The notes beneath the pieces were generated by a model. It saw only the letters and a program-made list of their open reading frames with translations, made no database searches and was not told where the DNA came from. This document shows positions 26,820-41,077 of a stretch of 64,000 bases of DNA, piece after piece; the stretch's first letter is position 1; each line of letters opens with the position of its first letter. The DNA comes from Clusia tigrina (Eukaryota > Arthropoda > Insecta > Diptera > Clusiidae). The position numbers and the translations under genes were made by a program. The stretch is from NCBI GenBank assembly GCA_920105625.2, contig OV050030.1, forward strand, positions 214,318,325 to 214,382,324. Direction: 5' to 3'.

Positions 26820-27070
26820 TACTGGAGCGTCATAAAATCTGGAAATTTTCAACATTCAAATGCTTGTAACTTCTTACTGGAGAGTCATAAAATCTTGAAA
26901 TTTTGTGATAATAAAGTACTCGAGCCTCTTATCAATTTAAGCTATCGCTCATAGCTATACTACCCTTGAGTCCCAAATCAAACACTGATAAAACTTCAAA
27001 TGGCCCTAACTTCTATACGGTGCGTCCTATTCCTATCAAAGTTTGTAAAAATCAAATGATTGTAACTTTT
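26820..27070. repeat. Hybrid long monomer (55-bp insertion joined to a standard downstream half)
   Basis: The 55-bp insertion is present, but the second copy reads CTTGAAATTTTGTGATAATA followed by GTACTCGAG and the ordinary TCAATTTAAGC dyad segment. That downstream half is typical of the neighbouring GGAACTTGATAAAATC monomer type, not of L1 or L2. The total is 251 bp. The simplest explanation is crossover or gene conversion between a long and a standard monomer within the second B subunit. It is the only clear copy of this form that I saw. Confidence 0.8.
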
Positions 27071-30000
27071 TACTGGAGCGTCATAAAACCTTGAAATTTT
27101 GTGACAATAAAGTACTCGAGCCTCTTATCAATTTAAGCTATCGCTCATAGCCATGCTACCCTTGAGTCCCAAATCAAACACTGATAAAACTTCAAATGGC
27201 CCGAACTTCTATACGGTGCGTCCTACACCTATCAAAGTTTGCAACAATCAAATGCTTGTAAGTTTTTACTGGATCGTCATAAAACCTTGAAATTTGGTGA
27301 CAATTAAGCACTCGAGCCCCTTATCAATTTAAGCAATCGCTAATAGCTATGCTACCCTTGAGTCCCAAATCAAACACTGATAAAACTTCAAATGGCCCTA
27401 ACTTCTATACGGTGCGTCCTCCACCTATTAAACTTTGCCACATTCAAATGCTTGTAACTTCTTACTGGAGCGTCATAAAATCTTGAAATTTTGTGACAAT
27501 TAAGTACTCGAGCCTCTCGTCAATTTAAGGTATCGCTCATATCTATGCTACATTTGAGTCCCAATTCAAACACTGATAAAAACTAAAATGGCCCTAACTT
27601 CTATACGGTGCGTCCTATACCTATCAAAGTTTGCAACAATCAAATGCTTGTAACTTTTTACTGGAGCGTCATAAAATCTGGAAATTTTCAACATTCAAAT
27701 GCTTGTAACTTCTTACTGGAGAGTCATAAAATCTGGAAATTTTGTGACAATAAAGTTCTCGAGCCCCTTGTAACTTTCAGCTGTCGCTCATAGCTATGCT
27801 ACCCTTGAGTCCCAAATCAACCACTGCTAAAACTTCAAATGGCCCTAACTTCTATACGGTGCGTCCTATACCTATCAAAGTTTGCAACAATCAAATGCAT
27901 GTAACTTTTTACTGGAGCGTCATAAAATCTTGAAATTTTGTGACAATAAAGTTCTCGAGCCTCTTATCTATTTAAACTATCATAGCTATGCTACCCTTGA
28001 GTTCCAAATCAAACACTGATAAAATTTCAAAAGGCCCTAACTTCTATACGGTGAGTCCCACACCTATCAAAGTTTGCAACAATCAAAGGCTTGAAACTTT
28101 TTACTGGAGCGTAGTAAAACCTTGAAATTTTGTTTCAATAAAGTACTCGAGCCTGTTATAAATTTAAGCTATCGCTCATAGCTATGCTACAATTGAGTCC
28201 CAAATCAAACACTGATAAAATTTCAAATGGCCCTAACTTCTATACGATGCGTCCTACACCTATCAAAATTTGCAACAATCAAGTGCTTGTAAGTTTTTAC
28301 TGGAGCGTCATAAAACCTGGAAATTTGGTGACAATTAAGTACTCGAGCCTCCTATCAATTCGAGCAATCGCTCATAGCTATGCTACCCTTGAGTCCCTAA
28401 TCAAACACTGATAAAATTTCAAATGGCCCTAACTTCTATACGGTGCGTCCTATACCTATCAAAGTTTGCAAAAATCAAATGCTTGTAGCTTTTTACTGGA
28501 ACTTGATAAAATCTTGAAATTTTGTGATAATAAAGTTCTCGAGCCTCTTATCTATTTAAGCTATCATAGCTATGCTACCCTTGAGTCCCAAATCAAACAC
28601 TGATAAAATTTCAAATGGCCCTAACTTCTATACGGTGAGTCCCACACCTATCAAAGTTTGCAACAATCAAAGGCTTGAAACTTTTTACTGGAGCGTAGTA
28701 AAACCTTGAAATTTTGTGACAATAAAGTACTCGAGCCTCTTATAAATTTAAGCTATCGCTCATAGCTATTCTACAATTGAGTCCCAAATCAAACACTGAT
28801 AAAATTTCAAATGGCCCTAACTTCTATACGATGCGTCCTATACCTATCAAAGTTTGCAAAAATCAAATGCTTGTAGCTTTTTACTGGAACTTGATAAAAT
28901 CTTGAAATTTTGTGATAATAAAGTACTCGAGCCTCTTATCAATTTAAGCTATCGCTCATAGCTATGCTACCCTTGAGTCCCAAATCAACCACTGATAAAA
29001 CTTCAAATGGCCCTAACTTCTATACGGTGCGTCCTATTCCTATCAAAGTTTGTAAAAATCAAATGCTTGTAACTTTTTACTGGAGCGTCATAAAACCTTG
29101 AAATTTTGTGACAATAAAGTAATCGAGCCTCTTATCAATTTAAGCTATCGCTCATAGCTATGCTACCCTTGAGTCCCAAATCAAACACTGATAAAACTTC
29201 AAATGGCCCTAACTTCTATACGGTGCGTCCTACACCTATTAAACTTTGCCACATTCAAATGCTTGTAACTTTTTACTGGAGCGTCATAAAATCTTGAAAT
29301 TTTGTGACAATAAAGTACTCGAGCCTCTCGTCAATTTAAATTATCGCTCATAGCTATGCTACATTTGAGTCCCAATTCAAACACTGATAAAAATTCAAAT
29401 GGACCTAACTTCTATACGGTGCGTCCTATACCTATCAAAGTTTGCAACAATCAAATGCTTGTAACTTTTTACTGGAGCATCATAAAATCTGGAAATTTTC
29501 AACATTCAAATGCTTGTAACTTCTTACTGGAAAGTCATAAAATCTGGAAATTTTGTGACAATAAAGTTCTCGAGCCTCTTATCTATTTAAGCTATCATAG
29601 CTATGCTACTCTTGTTTCCCAAATCAAACACTGATAAAATTTCAAATGGCCCTAACTTCTATACGGTGAGTCCCACACCTATCAAAGTATTCAACAATCA
29701 AATGCTTGAAACTTTTTACTGGAGCGTCTTAAAATCTTGAAATTTTGTGACAATAAAGTACTCGAGCCTCTTATAAATTTAAGCTATCGCTCATAGCTAT
29801 TCTACAATTGAGTCCCAAATCAAACACTGATAAAATTTCAAATGGCCCTAACTTCTATACGGTACGTCCTACACCTATCAAAGTTTGCAACAATCAAATG
29901 CTTGTAAGTTTTTACTGGAGCGTCATAAAACCTTGAAATTTGGTGAAAATAAAGTACTCGAGCCTCTTATAAATTTAAGCTATCGCTCATAGCTATGCTA

Positions 30001-33000
30001 CCCTTGAGTCCCAAATCAAACACTGATAAAACTTCAAATGGCCCTAACTTCTATACGGTGCGTCCTATACCCATCAAAGTTTGCAACAATCAAATGCTTG
30101 TAACTTTTTACTGGAGCGTCAAAAAATCTGGAAATTTTGTGACAATAAAGTACTCGAGCCTCTTGTCAATTTAAGCTATCACTCATAGCTATGCTACATT
30201 TGAGTCCCAATTCAAACACTGATAAAAATTCAAATGGACCTAACTTCTATACGGTGCGTCCTATACCTATCAAAGTTTGCAACAATCAAATGCTTGTAAC
30301 TTTTTACTGGAGCGTCATAAAATCTGGAAATTTTCAACATTCAAATGCTTGCAACTTCTTACTGGAGAGTCATAAAATCTGGAAATTTTGTGACGATAAA
30401 GTTCTCGAGCCTCTTATCTATTTAAGCTATCATAGCTTTTCTACTCTTGATTCCCAAATCAAACACTGATAAAATTTCAAATGGAACTAACTTCTATACG
30501 GTGCGTCCCACACCTATTAAAGATAGCAACAATCAACTGCTTGCAACTTTTTACTGGAGCGTCATAAAACCTTGAAATTTTGTGACAATAAAGTACTCGA
30601 GCCTCTTATCAATTTAAGCTATCGCTCATAGCTATGCTACCCTTGAGTCCCAAATCAAACACTGATAAAACTTCAAATGGCCCGAACTTCTATACGGTGC
30701 GTCCTACACCTATCAAAGTTTGCAACAATCAAATGCTTGTAAGTTTTTACTGGAGCGTCATAAAACCTTGAAATTTGGTGACAATTAAGTACTCGAGCCC
30801 CTTATCAATTTAAGCAATCGCTAATAGCTATGCTACCCTTGAGTCCCAAATCAAACACTGATAAAACTTCAAATGGCCCTTACTTCTATACAGTGCGTCC
30901 TACACCTATTAAACTTTGCCACATTCAAATGCTTGTAACTTTTTACTGGAGCGTCATAAAATCTTGAAATTTTGTGACAATTAAGTACTCGAGCCTCTCG
31001 TCAATTTAAGCTATCGTTCATATCTATGCTACATTTGAGTCCCAATTCAAACACTGATAAAAACTAAAATGGCCCTAACTTCTATACGGTGCGTCCTATA
31101 CCTATCAAAGTTTGCAACAATCAAATGCTTGTAACTTTTTACTGGAGCGTCATAAAATCTGGAAATTTTCAACATTCAAATGCTTGTAACTTCTTACTGG
31201 AGAGGCATAAAATCTGGAAATTTTGTGACAATAAAGTTCTCGAGCCTCTTGTAACTTTCAGCTGTCGCTCATAGCTATGCTACCCTTGAGTCCCAAATCA
31301 ACCACTGCTAAAACTTCAAATGGCCCTAAATTCTATACGGTGCGTACTATACCTATCAAAGTTTGCAACAATCAAATGCATGTAACTTTTTACTGGAGCG
31401 TCATAAAATCTTGAAATTTTGTTACAATAAATTTCTCGAGCCTCTTATCTATTTAAGCTATCATAGCTATGCTACCCTTGAGTCCCAAATCAAACATTGA
31501 TAAAATTTCAAATGGCCCTAACTTCTATACGGTGAGTCCCACACCTATCAAAGTTTGCAACAATCAAAGGCTTGAAACTTTTTACTGGAGCGTAGTAAAA
31601 CCTTGAAATTTTGTGACAATAAAGTACTCAAGCCTCTTATAAATTTAAGCTATCGCTCATAGCTATGCTACAATTGAGTCCCAAATCAAACACTGATTAA
31701 ACTTCAAATGGCCCTAACTTCTATACGGTGCGTCCTACACCTATCAAATTTTGCAACAATCAAATGCTTGTAAGTTTTTACTGGAGCGTCATAAAACCTT
31801 GAAATTTGGTGACAATTAAGTACTCGAGCCTCTTATCAATTCAAGCAATCGCTCATAGCTATGCTACCCTTGAGAACCAAATCAAACACTGATAAAATTT
31901 CAAATGGCCCTAACTTCTATACGGTGCGTCCTATACCTATCAAAGTTTGCAGAAATCAAATGCTTGTAACTTTTTACTGGAACTTGATAAAATCTTGAAA
32001 TTTTGTGATAATAAAGTACTCGAGCCTCTTATCAATTTAAGCTATCGCTCATAGCTATGCTACCCTTGAGTCCCAAATCAAATACTGATAAAACTTCAAA
32101 TGGCCCTAACTTCTATACGGTGCGTCCTATTCCTATCAAAGGTTGTAAAAATCAAATGCTTGTAACTTTTTACTGGAGCGTCATAAAACCTTGAAATTTT
32201 GTGACAATAAAGTACTCGAGCCTCTTATCAATTTAAGCAATCGCTAATAGCTATGCTACCTTTGAGTCCCAAATCAAACACTGATAAAACTTCAAAAGGC
32301 CCTAACTTCTATAAGGTGCGTCCTACACCTATTAAACTTTGCCACATTCAAATGCTTGTAACTTTTTACTGGAGCGTCATAAAATCTTGAAATTTTGTAA
32401 CAATTAAGTACTCGAGCCTCTCGTCAATTTAAGCTATCGCTCATATCTATGCTACATTTGAGTCCCAATTCAAACACTGATAAAAACTAAAATGGCCCTA
32501 ACTTCTATACGGTGCGTCCTATACCTATCAAAGTTTGCAACAATCAAATGCTTGTAACTTTTTACTGGAGCGTCTTAAAATGTGGAAATTTTCAACATTC
32601 AAATGCTTCTAACTTCTTACTGGAGAGTAATAAAATCTGGAAATTTTGTGACAATAAAGTTCTCGAGCCCCTTGTAACTTTCAGCTGTCGCTCATAGCTA
32701 TGCTACCCATGAGTCCCAAATCAACCACTGCTAAAACTTCAAATGGCCCTAACTTCTATACGGTGCGTCCTATACCTATCAAAGTTTGCAACAATCAAAT
32801 GCATGTAACTTTTTACTGGAGCGTCATAAAATCTTGAAATTTTGTGACAATAAAGTTCTCGAGCCTCTTATCTATTTAAGCTATCATAGCTATGCTACCC
32901 TTGAGTCCCAAATCAAACACTGACAAAATTTCAAATGGCCCTAACTTCTATACGGTAAGTCCCACACCTATCAAAGTTTGCAACAATCAAAGGCTTGAAA

Positions 33001-34696
33001 CTTTTTACTGGGGCGTAGTAAAACCTTGAAATTTTGTTTCAATAAAGTACTCGAGCCTGTTATAAATTTAAGCTATCGCTCATAGCTATGCTACAATTGA
33101 GTCCCAAATCAAACACTGATAAAATTTCAAATGGCCCTAACTTCTATACGATGCGTCCTACACCTATCAAAGTTTGCAACAATCAAATGCTTGTAAGTTT
33201 TTACTGGAGCGTCATAAAACCTTGAAATTTGGTGACAATTAAGTACTCGAGCCTCTTTTCAATTCGAGCAATCGCTCATAGCTATGCTACCCTTAAGTCC
33301 CAATTCAAACACTGATAAAATTTCAAATGGCCCTAACTTCTATACGGTGCGTCCTATACCTATCAAAGTTTGCAAAAATCAAATGCTTGTAGCTTTTTAC
33401 TGGAACTTGATAAAATCTTGAAATTTTGTGATAATAAAGTACTCGAGCCTCTTATCAATTTAAGCTATCGCTCATAGCTATGCTACCCTTGAGTCCCAAA
33501 TCAAACACTGATAAAACTTCAAATGGCCCTAACTTCTATACGGTGCGCCCTACACCTATTAAACTTTGCCACATTCAAATGCTTGTAACTTTTTACTGGA
33601 GCGTCATAAAATCTGGAAATTTTGTGACAATAAAGTACTCGAGCCTCTCGTCAATTTAAATTATCGTTCATAGCTATGCTACATTTGAGTCCCAAGTCAA
33701 ACACTGATAAAAATTCAAATGGACCTAACTTCTATACGGTGCGTCCTATACCTATCAAAGTTTGCAACAATCTAATGCTTGTAACTTTTTACTGGAGCGT
33801 CATAAAATCTGGAAATTTTCAACATTCAAATGCTTGTAACTTCTTACTGGAGAGTCATAAAATCTGGAAATTTTGTGACAATAAAGTTCTCGAGCCTCTT
33901 ATCTATTTAAGCTATCATAGCTAAGCTACTCTTGATTCCCAAATCAAACACTGATAAAATTTCAAATGGCCCTAACTTCTATACGGTGAGTCCCACACCT
34001 ATCAAAGTTTTCAACAATCAAATGCTTGAAACTTTTTTCTGGAGCGTCTTCAAATCTTGAAATTTTGTGACAATAAAGTACTCGAGCCTCTTATAAATTT
34101 AAGCTATCGCTCATAGCTATGCCACACTTGAGTCCCAAATCAAACCCTGATAAAACATCAAATGGCCCTAACTTCTATACGGTGCGTCCTACACCTATCA
34201 AAGTTTGCAACAATCAAATGCTTGTAAGTTTTTACTGGAGCGTCATAAAACCTTGAAATTTGGTGACAATTAAGTACTCGAGCCACTTATCAATTCAAGC
34301 AATGTCTCATAGCTCTGCTACCCTTGATTCCCAAATCAAACACTGATAAAATTTCCAATGGCCCTAACTTCTATACGGTGCGTCCTATACCTATCAAAGT
34401 TTGCAAAAATCAAATGATTGTAACTTTTTACTGGAACTTGATAAAATCTTAAAATTTTGTGATAATAAAGTACTCGAGCCTCTTATCAATTTAAGCTATC
34501 GCTCATAGCTATGCTACCCTTGAGTCCCAAATCAAACACTGATAAAACTTCAAATGGCCCTAACTTCTATACGGTGCGTCCTATTCCTATCAAAGTTTGT
34601 AAAAATCAAATGATTGTAACTTTTTACTGGAGCGTCATAAAACCTTGAAATTTTGTGACAATAAAGTACTCGAGCCTCTTATCAATTTAAGCTATC

Positions 34697-36756
34697 GCCC
34701 ATAGCTATGCTACCCTTGAGTCCCAATTCAAACACTGATAAAACTTCAAATGGCCCTAACTTATATACGGTGCGTACTACACCTATTAAAGTTTGCCACA
34801 TTTAAATGCTTGTAACTTTTTACTGGAGTGTCATAAAATCTTGAAATTTTCTGACAATTAAGTACTCGAGCCTCTCGTCAATTTAAGCTATCGCTCATAG
34901 CTATGCTACATTTGAGTCCCAATTCACACACTGATAAAAACTAAAATGGCCCTAACTTTATACGGTGCGTCCTATACCTATCAAAGTTTGCAACAATCAA
35001 ATGCTTGTAACTTTTTACTGGAGCGTCATAAAATATGGAAATTTTCAACATTCAAATGCTTGTAACTTCTTACTGGAGAGTCATAAAATCTGGAAATTTT
35101 GTGACAATAAAGTTCTCGAGCCTCTTGTAAATTTCAGCTGTCGCTCATAGCTATGCTACCCTTGAGTCCCAAATCAACCACTGCTAAAACTTCAAATGGC
35201 CCTAACTTCTATACGGTGCGACCTATACCTATCAAAATTTGCAACAATCAAATGCATGTAACTTTTTACTGGAGCGTCATAAAATCTTGAAATTTTGTGA
35301 CAATAAAGTTCTCGAGCCTCTTATCTATTTAAGCTATCATAGCTATGCTACCCTTGAGTCCCAAATCAAACACTGATAAAATTTCAAATGGCCCTAACTT
35401 CTATACGGTGAGTCCCACACCAATCAAAGTTTGCAACAATCAAAGGCTTGAAACTTTTTACTGGAGCGTAGTAAAACCTTGAAATTTTGTGACAATAAAG
35501 TACTCGAGCCTCTTATAAATTTAAGCTATCGCTCATAGCTATGCTACAATTGAGTCCCAAATCAAACACTGATAAAACTTCAAATGGCTCTAACTTCTAT
35601 ACGGTGCGTCCTACACCTATCAAAGTTTGCAACACTCAAATGCTTGTAAGTTTTTACTGGAGTGTCATAAAACCTTGAAATTTGGTGACAATTAAGTACT
35701 CGAGCCTCTTATCAATTCAAGCAATCGCCCATAGCTATGCTACCCTTGAGTCCCAATTCAAACACTGATAAAACTTCAAATGGCCCTAACTTATATACGG
35801 TGCGTACTACACCTATTAAAGTTTGCCACATTTAAATGCTTGTAACTTTTTACTGGAGTGTCATAAAATCTTGAAATTTTCTGACAATTAAGTACTCGAG
35901 CCTCTCGTCAATTTAAGCTATCGCTCATAGCTATGCTACATTTGAGTCCCAATTCACACACTGATAAAAACTAAAATGGCCCTAACTTTATACGGTGCGT
36001 CCTATACCTATCAAAGTTTGCAACAATCAAATGCTTGTAACTTTGTACTGGAGCGTCATAAAATATGGAAATTTTCAACATTCAAATGCTTGTAACTTCT
36101 TACTGGAGAGTCATAAAATCTGGAAATTTTGTGACAATAAAGGTCTCGAGCCTCTTGTAAATTTCAGCTGTCGCTCATAGCTATGCTACCCTTGAGTCCC
36201 AAATCAACCACTGCTAAAACTTCAAATGGCCCTAACTTCTATACGGTGCGTCCTATACCTATCAAAATTTGCAACAATCAAATGCATGTAACTTTTTACT
36301 GGAGCGTCATAAAATCTTGAAATTTTGTGACAATAAAGTTCTCGAGCCTCTTATCTATTTAAGCTATCATAGCTATGCTACCCTTGAGTCCCAAATCAAA
36401 CACTGATAAAATTTCAAATGGCCCTAACTTCTATACGGTGAGTCCCACACCAATCAAAGTTTGCAACAATCAAAGGCTTGAAACTTTTTACTGGAGCGTA
36501 GTAAAACCTTGAAATTTTGTGACAATAAAGTACTCGAGCCTCTTATAAATTTAAGCTATCGCTCATAGCTATGCTACAATTGAGTCCCAAATCAAACACT
36601 GATAAAACTTCAAATGGCTCTAACTTCTATACGGTGCGTCCTACACCTATCAAAGTTTGCAACACTCAAATGCTTGTAAGTTTTTACTGGAGTGTCATAA
36701 AACCTTGAAATTTGGTGACAATTAAGTACTCGAGCCTCTTATCAATTCAAGCAATC
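34697..36756. repeat. Tandem duplication of a 1030-bp pentamer
   Basis: 34697-35726 is followed directly by its copy at 35727-36756. Each has five monomers: one ending in CACATTTAAATGC (195 bp after the 1-bp loss in ACTTTATACGG), an L2 monomer (251), a CAAATGCATG monomer (192), a GTGAGTCCCACACCAATC monomer (196) and a TGTAAGTTTTTACTGGAGTG monomer (196), summing to 1030. Private variants (GTGCGTACTACACC, AATTCACACACTG, GGCTCTAACTTC, AACACTCAAATGC) occur in both. The second copy has TTTGTACTGG and AAAGGTCTCGAG, changes shared with a third copy near 38.6 kb. Confidence 0.92.
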
Positions 36757-39700
36757 GCTCATAGCTATGCTACCCTTGAGTCCCAAACCAAACACTGATA
36801 AAATTTCAAATGGCCCTAACTTCTATACGGTGCGTCCTATACCTATCAAAGTTTGCAACAATCAAATGCATGTATCTTTTTACTGGAGCGTCATAAAATC
36901 TTGAAATTTTGTGACAATAAAGTTCTCGAGCCTCTTATCTATTTAAGCTATCATAGCTATGCTACCCTTGAGTCCCAAATCAAACACTGATAAAATTTCA
37001 AATGGCCCTAACTTCTATACGGTGAGTCCCACACCTATCAAAGTTTCCAACAATCAAAGGCTTGAAACTTTTTACTGGAGAGAAGTAAACCCTTGAAATT
37101 TTGTGACAATAAAGTACTCGAGCCTGTTATAAATTTAAGATATCGCTCATAGCTATGCTACAATTGAGTCCCAAATCAAACACTGATATAATTTCAAATG
37201 GCCCTAACTTCTATACGGTGCGTCCTACACCTATCAAAGTTTGCAACAATCAAATGCATGTAAGTTTTTACTGGAGCGTCATAAAACCTTGAAATTTGGT
37301 GACAATTAAGTACTCGAGCCTCTTATCAATTCGAGCAATCGCTCATAGCTATGCTACCCTTGAGTCCCAAATCAAACACTGATAAAATTTGAAATGGCCC
37401 TAACTTCTATACGGTGCGTCCTATACCTATCAAAGTTTGCAAAAATCAAATGCTTGTAACTTTTTACTGGAACTTTATAAAATCTTGAAATTTTGTGATA
37501 ATAAAGTACTCGAGCCTCTTATCAATTTAAGCTATCGCTCATAGCTATGCTACCCTTGAGTCCCAAATCAAACACTGATAAAACTTCAAATGGCCCTAAC
37601 TTCTATACGGTGCGTCCTACACCTATTAAACTTTGCCACATTCAAATGCTTGTAACTTTTTACTGGAGCGTCATAAAATCTTGAAATTTTGTGACAATAA
37701 AGTTCTCGAGCCTCTTATCTATTTAAGCTATCATAGCTATGCTACCCTTGAGTCCCAAATCAAACACTGATCAAATTTCAAATGGCCCTAACTTCTATAC
37801 GGTGAGTCCCACACCAATCAAAGTTTGCAACAATCAAAGGCTTGAAACTTTTTACTGGAGCGTAGTAAAACCTTGAAATTTTGTGACAATAAAGTTCTCG
37901 AGCCTCTTATCTATTTAAGCTATCATAGCTATGCTACCCTTGAGTCCCAAATCAAACACTGATAAAATTTCAAATGGCCCTAACTTCTATACGGTGAGTC
38001 CCACACCAATCAAAGTTTGCAACAATCAAAGGCTTGAAACTTTTTACTGGAGCGTAGTAAAACCTTGAAATTTTGTGACAATAAAGTACTCGAGCCTCTT
38101 ATAAATTTAAGCTATCGCTCATAGCTATGCTACAATTGAGTCCCAAATCAAACACTGATAAAACTTCAAATGGCTCTAACTTCTATACGGTGCGTCCTAC
38201 ACCTATCAAAGTTTGCAACACTCAAATGCTTGTAAGTTTTTACTGGAGTGTCATAAAACCTTGAAATTTGGTGACAATTAAGTACTCGAGCCTCTTATCA
38301 ATTCAAGCAATCGCCCATAGCTATGCTACCCTTGAGTCCCAATTCAAACACTGATAAAACTTCAAATGGCCCTAACTTATATACGGTGCGTACTACACCT
38401 ATTAAAGTTTGCCACATTTAAATGCTTGTAACTTTTTACTGGAGTGTCATAAAATCTTGAAATTTTCTGACAATTAAGTACTCGAGCCTCTCGTCAATTT
38501 AAGCTATCGCTCATAGCTATGCTACATTTGAGTCCCAATTCACACACTGATAAAAACTAAAATGGCCCTAACTTTATACGGTGCGTCCTATACCTATCAA
38601 AGTTTGCAACAATCAAATGCTTGTAACTTTGTACTGGAGCGTCATAAAATATGGAAATTTTCAACATTCAAATGCTTGTAACTTCTTACTGGAGAGTCAT
38701 AAAATCTGGAAATTTTGTGACAATAAAGGTCTCGAGCCTCTTGTAAATTTCAGCTGTCGCTCATAGCTATGCTACCCTTGAGTCCCAAATCAACCACTGC
38801 TAAAACTTCAAATGGCCCTAACTTCTATACGGTGCGTCCTATACCTATCAAAATTTGCAACAATCAAATGCATGTAACTTTTTACTGGAGCGTCATAAAA
38901 TCTTGAAATTTTGTGACAATAAAGTTCTCGAGCCTCTTATCTATTTAAGCTATCATAGCTATGCTACCCTTGAGTCCCAAATCAAACACTGATAAAATTT
39001 CAAATGGCCCTAACTTCTATACGGTGAGTCCCACACCAATCAAAGTTTGCAACAATCAAAGGCTTGAAACTTTTTACTGGAGCGTAGTAAAACCTTGAAA
39101 TTTTGTGACAATAAAGTACTCGAGCCTCTTATAAATTTAAGCTATCGCTCATAGCTATGCTACAATTGAGTCCCAAATCAAACACTGATAAAACTTCAAA
39201 TGGCTCTAACTTCTATACGGTGCGTCCTACACCTATCAAAGTTTGCAACACTCAAATGCTTATAAGTTTTTACTGGAGTGTCATAAAACCTTGAAATTTG
39301 GTGACAATTAAGTACTCGAGCCTCTTATCAATTCAAGCAATCGCTCATAGCTATGCTACCCTTGAGTCCCAAACCAAACACTGATAAAATTTCAAATGGC
39401 CCTAACTTCTATACGGTGCGTCCTATACCTATCAAAGTTTGCAACAATCAAATGCATGTAACTTTTTACTGGAGCGTCATAAAATCTTGAAATTTTGTGA
39501 CAATAAAGTTCTCGAGCCTCTTATCTATTTAAGCTATCATAGCTATGCTACCCTTCAGTCCCAAATCAAACACTGATAAAATTTCAAATGGCCCTAACTT
39601 CTATACGGTGAGTCCCACACCTATCAAAGTTTCCAACAATCAAAGGCTTGAAACTTTTTACTGGAGAGAAGTAAACCCTTGAAATTTTGTGACAATAAAG

Positions 39701-40286
39701 TACTCGAGCCTGTTATAAATTTAAGCTATCGCTCATAGCTATGCTACAATTGAGTCCCAAATCAAACACTGATATAATTTCAAATTGCCCTAACTTCTAT
39801 ACGGTGCGTCCTACACCTATCAAAGTTTGCAACAATCAAATGCATGTAAGTTTTTACTGGAGCGTCATAAAACCTTGAAATTTGGTGACAATTAAGTACT
39901 CGAGCCTCTTATCAATTCGAGCAATCGCTCATAGCTATGCTACCCTTGAGTCCCAAATCAAACACTGATAAAATTTCAAATGGCCCTAACTTCTATACGG
40001 TGCGTCCTATACCTATCAAAGTTTGCAAAAATCAAATGCTTGTAACTTTTTACTGGAACTTGATAAAATCTTGAAATTTTGTGATAATAAAGTACTCGAG
40101 CCTCTTATCAATTTAAGCTATCGCTCATAGCTATGCTACCCTTGAGTCCCAAATCAAACACTGATAAAACTTCAAATGGCCCTAACTTCTATACGGTGCG
40201 TCCTACACCTATTAAACTTTGCCACATTCAAATGCTTGTAACTTTTTACTGGAGCGTCATAAAATCTTGAAATTTTGTGACAATAA
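35727..40286. repeat. Segmental duplication, ~1974 bp copied at 2586-bp distance
   Basis: 35727-37700 matches 38313-40286 at a constant offset of 2586. It includes the second pentamer copy with its private TTTGTACTGG and AAAGGTCTCGAG changes, the rare CCCAAACCAAACACTG, and the unusual GGAGAGAAGTAAACCC. Differences are single bases, for example AAATTTGAAATGG against AAATTTCAAATGG. The spacer at 37701-38312 holds other monomers of the same family, including a one-monomer tandem duplication. Confidence 0.9.
37681..38064. repeat. Near-perfect tandem duplication of a single 192-bp monomer
   Basis: 37681-37872 and 37873-38064 read identically apart from one base (CTGATCAAATT against CTGATAAAATT). 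Both carry the 4-bp dyad-loop deletion and the CACACCAATC variant. Adjacent monomers elsewhere in the array are much less alike than this, so it is a very recent single-unit duplication. Confidence 0.92.
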
Positions 40287-41077
40287 AGTACTCGAGCCTC
40301 TCGTCAATTTAAATTATCGCTCATAGCTATGCCACATTTGAGTCCCAATTCAAACACTGATAAAAATTCAAATGGACCTAACTTCTATACGGTGCGTCCT
40401 ATACCTATCAAAGTTTGCAACAATCAAATGCTTGTAACTTTTTACTGGAGCGTCATAAAATCTGGAAATTTTCAACATTCAAATGCTTGTAACTTCTTAC
40501 TGGAGAGTCATAAAATCTGGAAATTTTGTGACAATAAAGTTCTCGAGCCTCTTACCTATTTAAGCTATCATAGCTATGCTACTCTTGATTCCCAAATCAA
40601 ACACTGATAAAATTTCAAATGGCCCTAACTTTTATACGGTGAGTCCCACACCTATCAAAGTTTTCAACAATCAAATGCTTGAAACTTTTTACTGGAGCGT
40701 CTTAAAATCTTGAAATTTTGTGACATTAAAGTACTCGAGCCTCTTATAAATTTAAGCTATCGCTCATAGCTATGCTACACTTGAGTCCCAAATCACACCC
40801 TGATAAAACATCAAATGGCCCTAACTTCTATACGGTGCGTCCTATACCTATCAAAGTTTGCAACAATCAAATGCATGTAACTTTTTACTGGAGCGTCATA
40901 AAATCTTGAAATTTTGTGACAATAAAGTTCTCGAGCCTCTTATCTATTTAAGCTATCATAGCTATGCTACCCTTGAGTCCCAAATCAAACACTGATAAAA
41001 TTTCAAATGGCCCTAACTTCTATACGGTGAGTCCCACACCAATCAAAGTTTGCAACAATCACAGGCTTCAAACTTTT

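Larger units (their letters stand above)
12121..33600. repeat. HOR domain with landmark spacing 2399 / 2787 / 3681 / 4124 / 4904 bp
   Basis: A rare monomer variant (GTGAGTCCC type followed by GTTTCAATAAAG and CCTGTTATA) has its TGAGTCCC at 15061, 17460, 20247, 23928, 28052 and, as TAAGTCCC, 32956. The spacings decompose exactly into 196-bp units with 55-bp insertions (L) and 4-bp deletions (S): 12 units (1 L, 2 S), 14 (1 L, 3 S), 18 (3 L, 3 S), 20 (4 L, 4 S) and 24 (4 L, 5 S). Matching flanks show that it is one HOR unit that has gained whole monomers. The first three intervals are most alike and the last two are more diverged. Domain edges are approximate. Confidence 0.82.
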
